Source: Hydractinia symbiolongicarpus
Taxonomy: Eukaryota > Cnidaria > Hydrozoa > Anthoathecata > Hydractiniidae
Direction of reading: 5' to 3'
Length of the DNA: 64,000 nucleotides
Assembly (NCBI RefSeq): GCF_029227915.1
Contig: NC_079889.1
Location: forward strand, 8,926,001-8,990,000
Each line of letters begins with the position of its first letter. Positions within the stretch are counted from its first letter, which is position 1. The notes under the pieces were generated by a model. The model worked only from the letters and a program-made list of their open reading frames with translations. It was not told where the DNA came from and searched no databases. Made by a program: the position numbers and the translations under genes. Positions 1 through 11,500 of the stretch are shown piece after piece.

Positions 1-150
1 AAGCTTGTCGTTCCATTGAATCCCATTATGATCCCAATCCATGCCCCAAATATACAATTGCGTTCCAATGCGAAGGATGTTGTATAAATGTATTTCATAA
101 TACAATGTTCTCTACTATTATGATGTGTTTTTACTGAGGAACCCGGACAA
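1..150. other. Flank left of the DIRS element
   Basis: No gene or repeat recognised. The first six bases are a HindIII site, which may reflect a clone end or chance. Confidence 0.4.
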
Positions 151-409
151 TTAAATGGAGCTAAATGAACATTTAGCTCATGTTAATTGTGGTGACTGCA
201 GTAATGTCTCGGTTGCCTTGTACTTACTAATGTTCTTAGGATCACATATAAGGAAACTTTACTTGAAACAATATTGGTCAATACAAGATGGGAGACTTGC
301 CTCGCCTACAAGCCTTAAGATGCCTCGCTGATTAGGACAGGCCTAGAAATACCTGTATATTACCCATTTCAAGTTTGGCTCTGCAAACAACCAGTTAGAG
401 CTAAAGATT
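151..409 (+). repeat. Left inverted terminal repeat of DIRS element
   Basis: 259 bp beginning ttaaatggagctaaatgaac and matching the reverse complement of 3627-3885 with scattered substitutions. The two copies end at the same inner point (ctaaagatt). Confidence 0.93.
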
Positions 410-500
410 CCCACCCGCCCTCCCTATACTATTCATAATGCTGTTTAGGGTTTGCCAAACTAACAACATTTTTGTTTTGTTTTATGTGATGTCACTCTGG

Positions 501-854
501 TCAACCAATGCTAAAAAATTTCAGACATGGGTATACTATTTTACTTAATTTAATTTTTTCTCTGAAGTCGGAAACCAAGCTTTGGTACTGTATACCACAC
601 AAGTACACTTTGATTGTAGAGTATTTAACACGAGCGGACATAAAGGTGACATACAATTGGAGTCTTAATTGAACTAGCGAGAACATCGGAAACCGAAATT
701 GATTGCAAAACATTCTATAAGATTTTAGTCCAGCACGGTAAGTAAGTCTGGTAATTGGTGAAAGCGCAGCATCAAGAAAATTATTCATGGTTACTTTAAG
801 AGGTCCAGGATCAACGGCGAAAGAGGGGTGGGGTGCGGCTCGGCGTATGTACAC
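501..854 (-). pseudogene. Tyrosine recombinase, N-terminal fragment
   Basis: 117 codons overlapping the end of the RT/RNase H frame, the expected place for the DIRS recombinase. The segment SPITRLTYRAGLKSYRMFC and the helical stretch after it resemble the core-binding (SAM-like) half of phage-type tyrosine recombinases. The catalytic R...HxxR...Y half is absent because the left terminal repeat begins about 90 bp later. Read as a deletion product, not a functional protein. Confidence 0.7.
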
Positions 855-2541
855 TGCTTCTTGAACTGGTTGACCTGTAAACGGGAGAGTAAATCAGCGT
901 AAGTATTTGATTTCCCATAAATATGATGCATTAGAACATTTATGTTATGGTTAGCAATGAAGAAGAACAGCAACCACAAAAGCCTCATGATATCCTTACA
1001 CTTACAAGAGCCCGTTTTCCATATGTGCACAATGGCTTCATTGTCTGTGTAGATAGTAATTTTGGTATCAACCCATTGTGCACCCCAAGTAGTCACGGCA
1101 ATTACAACTGCAAGTAACTCAAGGAATGTAATACTGTAACTATTAGAGTTATCGAAAGGTATAGAAAAGCATTTCCCATTGTAGAAACCTCCCAGGCCAC
1201 GCTGTGAAGCATCAGTAAACATATTAAGGATTTTAGATGTGAAATGTTGATTTTGAATTATTGCCCTGCCATTCCAAGTGGGTAAAAATTCTAACCACCA
1301 CTGAATGTCTTTCTGAGATTCAGATGTCATTGAGATGTGATGGTGAAGACTACTGACAGTAATGGAGAGGTCGATCAACCGACGCAAGAAAATCCGACCA
1401 CATTTAACCACCTTACATGCAAATGATAACCCGCCAATAAGAGAAAGGAGTTCCTTTTTCGTACATTTTTTCTTGCCTTTCCACACTTCTAAAAGGGACA
1501 ACAGAGCTTGAAACTTATCCTGTGGTAACCGGGCCTCAAATTGGATGGTATCGATTTCTATGCCCAAATATGTAATCACCTGCGATGGTCCCACAATTTT
1601 GTCTGGGGCCAATGGCACCCCTAAGTCCTGAAAAACCTTTTTTATCAACTTAATAAGTTCTCTGCATTTTACATCAGACTGATTGCCTGTGATAAAGTCA
1701 TCAAGGTAGTGAAGGAGATGTTGAATAAATGCTATGTACTGGAGAATCCAGTGTAGCAAGTCCGCAAAATGATTGAAAGTAAATGGTGAGGACCTACCCC
1801 TAAAGGGAAGTACAACGTCGAAAAAATATCGTCCTTTCCATCTATATCCTAGTAGGTGCCAATCGTCCTGGTGGACTGGGCATAATCGAAATGCATGTTT
1901 AATATCCAGTTTGGGTAAAAAGCAATTTCGTCCAAGAAGACATACCATGTCAATAGCATCATCGAAGGAAGAGTAGGTAACTGAGTAGTCTTCCTTAGAA
2001 ATTCCATCATTAACAGAAAAACCACGTGGGGAGGAGAGATCTAAAACTACCCGAATAGTACCATCATTTTTAGGTGCTGCTCCCAACGGGGAGCAATGAA
2101 ACTTAGCAATGGGGGGGGGGGGTAATCAAAGGGCCCTACTGTATGACCACGATTCAATTCTTTTAAAATAGCCTCATCCACTTTATGTGAGTTCTCATAG
2201 GAGGATTTGTTATTAGTTGTTGCTGACACAAGCGTACCTTGGTGAAAACCTAATTTAAAACCATGAGTAAACCCGGAAAGAACAAAATTAACCAAAATCC
2301 GATTGGGGTGACAAACCAGCAATTTGCTTAATAACGTAACATTTACAGGAGTATGCACTGAAAACTTAACAGGGAAAAAATTACTTGGCACTTGGTTGAG
2401 AGGGCCGGAATGAACAGCGAGTTTCTGGGTGGCTTTTAAAACATGCTTTGCATTTGTGTGTGAAGGGGCAGTTGTTCCCGCAGAGTAAGCCTTCTGAGAC
2501 ATTCTGGTGGGAGGCATTCCGAAACGACTCAGATCCACCAC
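791..2541 (-). pseudogene. DIRS reverse transcriptase / RNase H, frameshifted
   Basis: Two overlapping frames form one gene. 2541-2047 holds the region upstream of RT (LSGFTHGFKLGFHQG, then GPFDYPPPP). 2086-791 holds the RT fingers/palm and RNase H. In the second frame, D61 (KLDIKHAF) and YLDD at 127-130 are the RT catalytic aspartates. RNase H acidic residues are D292 (FTDAS), E323 (FLELLA), D348 (YTDNE) and D398 (YADLLSR). The frames meet at a run of 12 G at 2111-2122 (a proline run on the coding strand), so the break looks like homopolymer slippage or a base-calling error. All visible catalytic residues are intact. The enzyme would copy the element RNA and remove its RNA strand. Confidence 0.88.
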
Positions 2542-3475
2542 TGCCTATACCATGGGAGACCTTCCTAGGGCAATCATAAGAAAAATGTCCCCTCTGACCA
2601 CAAGAAAAACAGGAATAAGTGGTGCGTGTGGAAGCGGAGTAAGAAGGCTGTTTAGGTAATGCAGGAGCCCCCCGCAAGTGCTGTGTAACAAGCAGGTCAT
2701 CTAGTTGGTCCCATCGACAAGAAGGATCGTTTGCCAGTTGCAACCGATGCAGTCGGTCAAAAGCACATACAGCTGGGAACATGTATTGGTTGGCGAATTG
2801 AGCAATGAGTGCCTGGTAGGTAACCAATTCAGAAGCAAGGTGTGGGAAAAAATAGAGAAGACAACGTAAGTAGTTACTCTCCTCAGCCAGCGCCGCCATA
2901 TCCATGTCAACATGGGTAGAAACAGGGTCCAATGAACCAGCGGGCCGAAGGCGAGAGCGAGAAGACAACAAAGATGGCGCGGGTTGGCGCTGCCCAGACG
3001 ACGTGCCCTGTTGAATAAAATTTACGTGGTTTGCCTCTACTTGGCTGTTAATTTCTATTCTCACAAAGTCGAATAAGTCCTTTTTTAAACTTTCAAAATT
3101 GTCCTTTTTGAACGATAGGCGCTTTTTGGATGCTTTGGTCACTCTACTTGCTACGTTTTTGTGTAACTGACGTACTTCATTGCCAGAGGCATTGCTGCTT
3201 ACGTCGGCGTCGTCGGATGACACGTGTGTTTCCCCATGACTTTCTGGGACACCACCGTCCTCAACTGGCGGGGTGGAGGACTCAAAATGGGCCATTAAAA
3301 GTTGTATAATTTCTGAGATGGCTTTCCCTTTGGTATGTATGTTAAGCGAGTTTGCTAGGAGAAGTAGTGCTTCCCTCCCCATGGATGCCCACTGGTCAAC
3401 TGTGCGCATGTGAGGCTCTATGTCAAATAACGGTACATCAACAAATTCCTTACCAGACGACTGCTGGGACATCAT
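2381..3475 (-). CDS. DIRS gag-like protein with CCHC zinc knuckle
   Basis: 364 codons. The N-terminal half is charged and low in complexity. Residues 289-302 form a CX2CX4HX4C zinc knuckle (CFSCGQRGHFSYDC). A second Cys/His-rich cluster follows at about 332-354 (CGNNCPFTHKC then CKACFKSHPETRC). This pairing is usual at the C-terminus of DIRS ORF1, where it is thought to bind nucleic acid. It is the first ORF of the element, starts about 150 bp inside the right inverted repeat, and overlaps the upstream end of the RT frame. The start could be either of the two initial Met codons. It appears intact. Confidence 0.8.
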   Translation of the reverse strand: MMSQQSSGKEFVDVPLFDIEPHMRTVDQWASMGREALLLLANSLNIHTKGKAISEIIQLLMAHFESSTPPVEDGGVPESHGETHVSSDDADVSSNASGNEVRQLHKNVASRVTKASKKRLSFKKDNFESLKKDLFDFVRIEINSQVEANHVNFIQQGTSSGQRQPAPSLLSSRSRLRPAGSLDPVSTHVDMDMAALAEESNYLRCLLYFFPHLASELVTYQALIAQFANQYMFPAVCAFDRLHRLQLANDPSCRWDQLDDLLVTQHLRGAPALPKQPSYSASTRTTYSCFSCGQRGHFSYDCPRKVSHGIGSGGSESFRNASHQNVSEGLLCGNNCPFTHKCKACFKSHPETRCSFRPSQPSAK

Positions 3476-3626
3476 GGATGAAGATCCCTGTGCACTAGGT
3501 CTGCTGCAGCTTGATAATTTTGAGCCTTTTCTGATGACTTGTTTATTTTTAGGTGCGATTATTTTTACAAAGCCAAACCCGAAATGGACAATGTACTCCT
3601 TAGCTCTGGTTAAATCTTTAGCTCTA

Positions 3627-3885
3627 AATCTTTAGCTCTAACTGGTTGTTTGGAGAGCCAAACTTGAAATGGGTAATATACAGGTATTTATAGGCCTGTC
3701 CTAATAAGCGAGGCATCTTAAAGCTGGTAGGCGAGGCAAGTCTCCCATCCTGTATTGACCAATATTGTTTCAAGTAAAGTTTCCTTATATGTGATCTTAA
3801 GAACATTAGTAAGTATAAGGCAACCGAGACATTACTGCAGTCACAACAATTAACATGAGCTAAATGTTCATTTAGCTCCATTTAA
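3627..3885 (-). repeat. Right inverted terminal repeat of DIRS element
   Basis: Inverted partner of 151-409, with the same length and about a dozen differences. It stays open as an 85-codon frame on the minus strand, but that frame is a by-product of the repeat; the left copy has stops in the equivalent frame. Confidence 0.93.
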
Positions 3886-4261
3886 CAGACAAACTAAATT
3901 CCAGGGCTTCCTAGCACTTATTTCCAGGATAAGTTTTTTATTAAAAGCTTTCAAGTTTTTATTTACAAAATTTTCCAACAAAAAAACAAATACGGCTTCA
4001 ATTCTAATGTTTACATTTTTATGAAATTTTATTGGCCGGTTTTGTTTTCTTAGTGATTTGATTGGGTCTGCGTGCGTAACATTTTCTTTATAAATAAGCG
4101 TCAGGATTACTCTGAATTTTGTGGGTTGTTTGTCGGGAGTGATTCTATTTATTTTCACCTTAATTTTTTTCATTTGCTGCCCGATTTAATTTGATAATGC
4201 ATAGGGTCAAAAAACGCAGATACAGAAACAAATGTGCAAAATAAGTTGTTTATTAGAAACA
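3886..4261. other. Spacer between DIRS element and YqaJ pseudogene
   Basis: AT-rich. A 101-codon minus frame here runs into the DIRS repeat and resembles nothing I recognise. The AATAAA on the minus strand at 4249-4254 could be the polyadenylation signal of the gene to its right. Confidence 0.45.
4249..4254 (-). promoter_or_regulatory. Possible polyadenylation signal
   Basis: AATAAA on the minus strand, 8-13 bases past the YqaJ stop codon. Common by chance in such AT-rich DNA. Confidence 0.3.
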
Positions 4262-5954
4262 TCATTTACAATATATTGACTTCAAGTAAAAATCATTATA
4301 ACAAGTAACAAATTTAGACTTCAAGTTGTTCCACAATGGTTCGTCATAAACTATAGTGTCAACTAATGTTCCATGAGGTGTCCAAACAACGAAATAACAA
4401 AGTTTGTTCCCAGTTACTGCCATTTGCACTTGGCACTGTGTGTGATATTTGTGATTTTTATTTAAAACCACCACGTCCTTATCAACCACTAAGTAGGGTA
4501 GCCTAACATTCGGATCGGTCGGTGACATATGGTTGACACTAAATGGGCACTTCACCTCCAAGCATGCTGGCAAACAACAATCACATGTCATTATTCGGTC
4601 AGGGCTTCCACCGATTACTAGTACCGATCTTTCTAAAAACACACCACACTCACTCAACTTTAAATTACGATGTTTCTTTTTTATTAGTTCATAAAATGAG
4701 TTTACAGCCTCAATCTCCATATCCCTACCATACTTTAAGGCTGGAATGTTTGGATTAGCAAAAGTTAAACCAGATACTCGTTGGTTCAATGCCCAAATAT
4801 TTACGCAGACACCACCACCTCTACTAATTTTGTCCATTTTTGTGGAAACTTCGTGGCACATTGAGGCAGTGATTACACCTTTTCCGTAGCTAAACCATAA
4901 TTCGTTAGTACTTTGGCCCTGTGTTAGTTCTTCAATTTTCCTAATATTTTCCTTTGTCAAGTTCAAATATAACTTTTCCTGGAATTTACTTGTGTTATTC
5001 GAAATGTCTAACACATCTTTTACACTAGGAATCAGCCTGAGTTCTTCAGCTGGCTTGCCTGAAGTTTCACAACAAAAGTCCACCCCTGGTTTTGGCACAG
5101 CCGTGAACAAAATACTCTCAGGGGCTATTTCTTGAACAGCATTGGCAATATCGGTCAACAAGTGGATCAAAAGTCTTTTTTGGTGTTGACACTAGAGCCC
5201 GCTTTTTTTTTCCTCGTTGACCAAAGTCGTCACGATTTAACTTCATGTCTTTCACTTTTATGGTAGCTACCCCAGCATGATTTGGCAGCAATTCATTAGC
5301 TTTGCTAGTACAGGCAGGGTTTGTAAGTCCCATTCTTACTGCTGCCTCAATTCGATACATTGCAGCGGCTACATGATTGCAAGTTTGGCTCATACCTGCC
5401 ATACACGTACAATAACAACTTCTTATTGTAACAGGTTTTTTTTCAATAATTAGCCACAATTTATGTGGTGGATCATTCAAGTTCTGTGACTTCTTGCATT
5501 GTCCTTTAAATATACAATATGGGCTTACAGTCAAATCATGGTATAAGAGTGGCTTTAAGCAACCAGATGTATAGTAACTATAAGCTTTGCAATTTTTTTA
5601 GTCACTCAAATCCTTGCTTCCCAGTTCTGCGGGATAAAACATTAAATAACTGAAAATGTCAGGGCACAATAATAAAGGCCAAAAGGCCATGCCCTCAGCT
5701 TCATCGCGCCATCCATGAGGTATCTTAAATGGATCTGGAATAGTTCTGCTGTCGAATTTTAATTTGCTTTCATAGTCATTTTTTAGTTCGAGCTCGATTT
5801 CAGCAGCTCCTTTCACAGGCTGAACTTTATTTTCTATAGCAGCAAACACTCTTGCAACTAACTCTTCCTTCTTTCCTGTAAGTTTTAAATTACGAAGTCT
5901 TAAAAAGACTTTCAATTCTTCAACTTTCATCTTTGCTACCATATCGAAATCCAT
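4262..5954 (-). pseudogene. SAP-SWIM-YqaJ nuclease-like gene, disrupted
   Basis: Three pieces read in order. 5954-5598: a SAP DNA-binding domain (VEELKVFLRLRNLKLTGKKE). 5597-5118: a SWIM zinc finger, CxCx8CxH (CTCMAGMSQTCNH). 5170-4262: a YqaJ / lambda-exonuclease-type fold with D191 (GGSPDRI), E205 and K207 (LEVKCP) and the QCQVQM motif. The first two are in the same frame, separated by one TAA (5598-5600) with open sequence on both sides (KDLSD, then KNCKAYSYYTSG). The third is shifted by one base near 5150-5165 within an otherwise continuous match. Known: animal genomes, cnidarians included, carry many SWIM-YqaJ proteins of unclear role, some probably derived from mobile elements. Inference: one decayed, formerly intronless gene of about 560 codons. 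A small intron or sequencing error could explain one break but less easily both. Confidence 0.82.
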
Positions 5955-6849
5955 TCTTAAATATAAATATTGCTGGTTTTTGTTAGTAAATGATGTTTAT
6001 ACTTCGTTTGCTCAAGTTAAAATGCCCTAAGGCTTTGGAATTTTTCACCCCCTCATGGATCCCAGGCCTCCATATTGAACGCGGCCTCGGTAGTGTCGGA
6101 TTGGTGTATTGTTTTTTACCTAAAATCCCAGTCTCATATTCTTACAAAGCATTATTCTTAAACAGAAAAAGTTTACATCTTAAATAATGTGATTAATATA
6201 AAGCAATTTCATTTGTTGAAATGGACCACGTGATAAAAAATATAGTAATTCTATTCGTCCTAAACTCCAAGTTTCCCTTGACGACCAAGGCAGGCGTAAG
6301 TTTTTTAATTTTGGGATGGCGAAAGAAGGAAGTAGGTTGCTTGCTATATACATTTATCTACAATCAGGAAAAAACATAAATTATATGCTTAAATGTTTAC
6401 ATAGAAAGTTTAAAGTGCAGGAAGATATAGAATATAGCTATAGCTAGAAAGATTATATACAAAATCAAGTTTATAGAGCCCTCATTTTAAAAGCAGTGTT
6501 TAGTAGTAACCATTTTTTACTACAGTTAGACTTGCTACAATTTTTAATATAGGTGGCTAGCTAACCAGCTTTTACTTTTCTTTGTCCTTCTTTGCTAAGG
6601 ATAAAATACGAAACGATCAACAAATATCAACATAATGGTTAGCTAGGAGGACAGTATAAAAAGTAAGAAATGTCAAATTTATCTTTAAACTTTTTAAGGA
6701 CACGTTTTTTTTTTTGCGTGACAAAAAAGCAAGATTTTGGATCACTAATTTTGACGTGGCTTGAGAAATATAACTTGTAGCGTACAACTTTTTCAAAATA
6801 TGGATAAGTGGAGTCGTCACTCTCCAAAAGACAAGACTCCAATAAAAAA
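5955..6849. other. Intergenic region, nothing recognised
   Basis: AT-rich. Only short open frames of 60-70 codons on both strands, none with a recognisable motif. It would hold the promoter of the YqaJ gene, but no clear promoter element is visible. Confidence 0.4.
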
Positions 6850-7140
6850 AAAAATAAAAAAAATAAGAATAGTCAAACCCCCTTGCTGAAGCTCTTTAAG
6901 GAAAAGGATGCAAGGTTGTACACCATTAAGCAAGCTTTGTTTGCAAGGGACCACTGCTAAGGATGAATTGTTCAAGGGAGATGAATTGACTTCTGAAACG
7001 CAGCGGTCGTTGCACTTAGTGTTTCGTTGATCTTTAGTAAACGACCAGTAATGTCCTGCTTTTAAGGTACCTGAATGGTTAATGGTAGCGTCTAATCTGT
7101 ACTTGTTGCTAAAGGAAATTTCATCACACATGCTTGGGAT
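6850..7140 (-). pseudogene. Ubiquitin-specific protease (USP), C-terminal fragment
   Basis: After a plausible acceptor (acaccag) at 7141-7142 the minus strand reads YRLDATINHSGTLKAGHYWS, then CNDRCVSEV. This is the signature around the catalytic His of USP-family deubiquitinases (HSGTLxxGHY, then WYxxNDxxV). The usual Trp-Tyr before CNDR is missing. After LNNSS the expected SAYxLFY end is not clean, and the frame runs into poly-A. No Cys-box exon was found upstream within reach. Best read as an orphan or degraded terminal exon; a last exon of a gene lying to the right cannot be excluded. Confidence 0.5.
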
Positions 7141-7172
7141 CTGGTGTAACAAACTGGCAACACGTTAAATTT

Positions 7173-7655
<483 letters not shown>

Positions 7656-8573
7656 TATGGAGTTATTTATAACGAAGAAAATGCATTAAGAGAGTATTAG
7701 AATTTTGTGAAAATACAAGTTGTTTACACGAGGGCACAAGTAACTTGAATGAAATTACAAGCTTTATCGAAAAGGAGTTACAGAAACTTTAATGCATAAA
7801 AAACTTCGCCAACAAGAATTTAAATAGATCATGAGACAGTTCGTTTTATTCTTAACAAGGACTGGAAAGAGGTTGGGTTAATCCCGTTTTTATATATGGT
7901 TTCAAATGGTTACACATTTAAATGATAGAAATAGAAATATTCAACTCAATGATTCACCATTATATTTCTCTTTTTTTTTTTGTTCATTTGACACGCCCTC
8001 ATAAGAATAAAAAATTCTACTCTTAATATGCATAGGTAGAACTATTTAAGACAGGCTTGCCATGACAATATTACGTTTGAAAGAGACATGTTTAATAAGT
8101 TCTTATCTTATAAAAGAATATTTTTCCCTTTTTAAGCGCTACGATATAAGACGGGTAGGAAACGTCTTAACTACACTAGCCTTTAAATAAAAAATTATGA
8201 ATTTAAGAATAACAACTGAGGGAACGGTTGACGCCATCGACACATACAATACTATTTCCACGTCCTCTCACTGCTAAATGTATGGATTGTGTGGTGACGT
8301 CATCCGTCGTTTCTTACATCGTGTTTCTTGATATACTTTAAAATTTTTCGCACAAAGTCTTTCACAATAAATTTTCTCATATATGGTTCTCAATCTTCAT
8401 TCTCTTAAATTTTTCAATATCCGCGAATTTTTATTTCTCTCCGTTTAAATCTTACTTCGAAAATTTTATATTTTGTTATTTTTGTTTTACACAGGTCTCT
8501 CATTGATAACAGTAACATTTACATATATCTTATATATATTATACTGACGTAGATAAACCTGTATAAAGATGAA
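7656..8573. other. Intergenic region, nothing recognised
   Basis: Very AT-rich. No coding motif, RNA gene or clear repeat seen before the Helitron 5' end. Confidence 0.4.
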
Positions 8574-11500
8574 TCTCTTATAATAATACGGAGAGTGTGT
8601 CCGTCTGTCTGTGACAGGCAAAGTTGATGTGGTCATTTTCCCTTGATGTTGCCGAAATTTCCTTTGAAGTCACCGAAAAAATTATGTCCATTTTGCTGGC
8701 GGGTTTACTTTGTTTACATCACGTGATCAAAATGGAGCAACTTGATTTGCTGAAATAAATTTAACGGCTTTCTTTACAAAAATGGTGTCCCTTGACACCG
8801 AAAAAAAACAACAACAGAAGAACGGTCCCTCTGTCTTGAAAAAAGTAATTCAGAGAAAGAAGAGTCCAAGAAGTGAAGTAAGAAGTGGTAGTTAGAGCTA
8901 GAAGTAAAGTAGTAAAGTTAGAATTAGAAAATAAAAGTTGGAGTTTGAAGTGGATTTAAAATCAATAATAGTAAGAACTTTGATGTATTCAGACGTTTAG
9001 TTTTTATGTCACTGGAACAAGCAGACTCGCATTTTCCAAGAAAAGCCTCAAATTCTTGAAGTTTTATATTTTACCGCTTTTTTTAAAAAAAACCTAGCCA
9101 CCATATTTGTTTATGTTTTTGTTGCATAATTAATGTATCCCCTGGCGCGTAACTAATGTGTTTGTCCTAAAATTCAAAATGCTGCATAAAGCTGTTAGCT
9201 AACTAACAAACGGAAAACTTTGGTTTGTTGAACTTACTGCTTATTGTAATGTTATTATTTTTACACTAGTCGATAAGGCCCGTGGACAAATCCACTTAGG
9301 CAGAAGGACAATGGGAAAATAGGCTCTTTTAGATGTTTTTCTGACGTCAGTAGTGTATATACAAAAAAATGTTCTTAAAATCTTACACAAAATGTCAAAT
9401 ATCAAATCACATTAAATCCTCCACACAAATCTTCCACAAAATAAAAAAGAACAGCTTGCAAGGTGTAAAATCTAGTTGATAAAAAGTTACAACAACGACA
9501 CTCACAACATCGACACTCACAAAACCGACAGTAAGAAGACCGACAGTTACAACACCAACAGTCACAACACGGATAATAACAATTTCAAAAATAACGCATC
9601 TCAAATATTTACATCTTATAAGTGATTATGTTGAAAACCCTCAGTATTTTATTCTGAAGTGTCAAAAAGGAGGCCTCCAAGAGTTAGCAAAAATAAGTTT
9701 TTTACACATTTTAAATATTGTTTTTCCCTTACGCTTATACAAAAATATGAAAAAGCCGTAGTTTGGAAAACATAAAATTTAAATCTAGAAAAGTCAGTCA
9801 TTTTAGTTGCATTACCATCCTCTCCCACAAAAATTTACACAAAATGTAAAAATCAACCAGTTAAGAACACAAAAATTTTCTCTTTTAGCTCCGCATGCCC
9901 TTTACCAACAATTTTAAACATAAATGTCAAAAAATCAATGAGCAAAGAATAAACTTGAATCAACAAAGATTATGTGTAGAGCTTGAAACACTAATCAAAA
10001 TAATGTTAGAATCAAGTACAACACTAACAATAATAATAAAGTAAGAAATAACACATCTCAAATATTTACTTCGTTGAAAACCTTTAATATTTCAATCAGA
10101 AGTGTCAAAAAACATCAAATTTATATCTGGAAAACATTTATTCAATTACATACTATCCTGTTTCCCAAAAATATACACAAATTGTAAAAATTAACAGGTT
10201 AAGAACACAAAAAAATTTTCCTTTGTATGATGATCTGTAGTTACCTTTACCAACCATTTTAAACGTGAATGTCAAAAATAAATAAGGAGTAAATTTGAAT
10301 CAACAAAGATATTACTTTTGGAAAACAGAGTGTATATACGGTCCGTCCTCACACAAGTTAACACAAAATGTAAAACAGATTGGTTTTTAAGGAGCACATC
10401 CAAATCAACAAAAATCAGTTCATTTAGCATGTTTTATATTGCTATTGCCCATAAATCTTCCACAAAAAGGTTATGAAACACATCAAATTATAGAAAAATC
10501 AGGCATTTTATAAAATATAAAAAACAAAAAAGTTTTTTCATCATCACCAAACACAGTTATATATTACCACAATTATAAAATTCTTAACAAAAACGTGAAA
10601 CCATGGAATTTTCTTCCAGCAAAAATGACATCACATACAGTTTAGTTCTCCCCAACAAAAGTTTATAATACGAACTATGAAAAAGCCATTAGCTTACACA
10701 ACAGCCTTTAGTGGAGGCCAATTCTACAAAATTTGTGCTTTCAGCATATTGCATGTGGTCTTTTTCCCACAGAAGTTTACAGAAAATTTTAAAAAACAGC
10801 AGTTTGCAACACAAACAAAAACACGAACAACCTTCCCGAACCGAAGGACCATCCTCTCATAAATTAAAATAAAGTCAAAAACCCATGTAAATTTCCAATC
10901 AAATGTCTAGCTACACCCCCCTGTAAAAATAACCTGGCATTTTATATGTAGGCTGATGAAAGTTAAACAGGATGTCAGAAACAAAACAATAAAAAATAAC
11001 TTAACATACACGCTTTAAATTCTGGAAAAATAAATATTCCACTTGTCATATTGCACGTGGTCCCTTTGTAAAGTTTACAGGAAATGCAAAAAGAAATATA
11101 AAATACATCTGCAAAAGTTTAAGTCTTTAAAGATTTTGTAGGTAGCTAGCTAGCTAGCTTGTTACATCATAATTCGTGCTCATAAAAGAAAAGAAGTTTG
11201 GAAACTAAGGTAGCTAGCTATAGATAATTAAAAAAGAGGAATAACAATATAAGTCATAGGTTAGAGCTAGCCCATGGAGGACAACATTAGCTAGCTAACA
11301 GTAGCTAAGACCCCCAGTTAAATATACTTAAACTGGGAACACTTAGCTAAAACTAAAGCTAGCTATTTATGCTTAGTAAAACACATATAAAGAGAAACAA
11401 TAGTAATGTAAAAATAATAACATTACAGTGATCAGTAAGTTCAACAAACCAAAGTTTTCCGTTTGTTAGTCAGCTAACAGCTTTATGTAGCATTTTGAAT

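Larger units (their letters stand above)
151..3885 (-). mobile_element. DIRS-type tyrosine-recombinase retrotransposon, internally deleted
   Basis: Seen: two inverted terminal repeats (151-409 and 3627-3885) enclose, in minus-strand order, a gag-like ORF with a zinc knuckle, an RT/RNase H ORF and the N-terminal part of a tyrosine recombinase. Known: DIRS1-like elements combine inverted repeats, RT/RNase H and a tyrosine recombinase in place of an integrase, and make no target-site duplication; none is visible here (acccggacaa | element | cagacaaact). Odd: at about 3.7 kb it seems short for the class. Only about 90 bp separate the last recombinase codons from the left repeat, so the catalytic half of the recombinase is missing. 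No methyltransferase-like domain was recognised. With the frameshift in RT this copy is inactive. Confidence 0.9.

Noticed and set aside
1-6. AAGCTT at the first base as a cloning boundary
   Set aside because: Could be a HindIII clone end, but six bases are not enough evidence.
1773-1976. Open frame on + strand inside RT
   Set aside because: Antisense shadow of the reverse transcriptase.
3868-4173. 101-codon minus-strand open frame
   Set aside because: It begins in spacer and overlaps the DIRS terminal repeat; lysine/isoleucine-rich with no motif, as expected by chance in AT-rich DNA.
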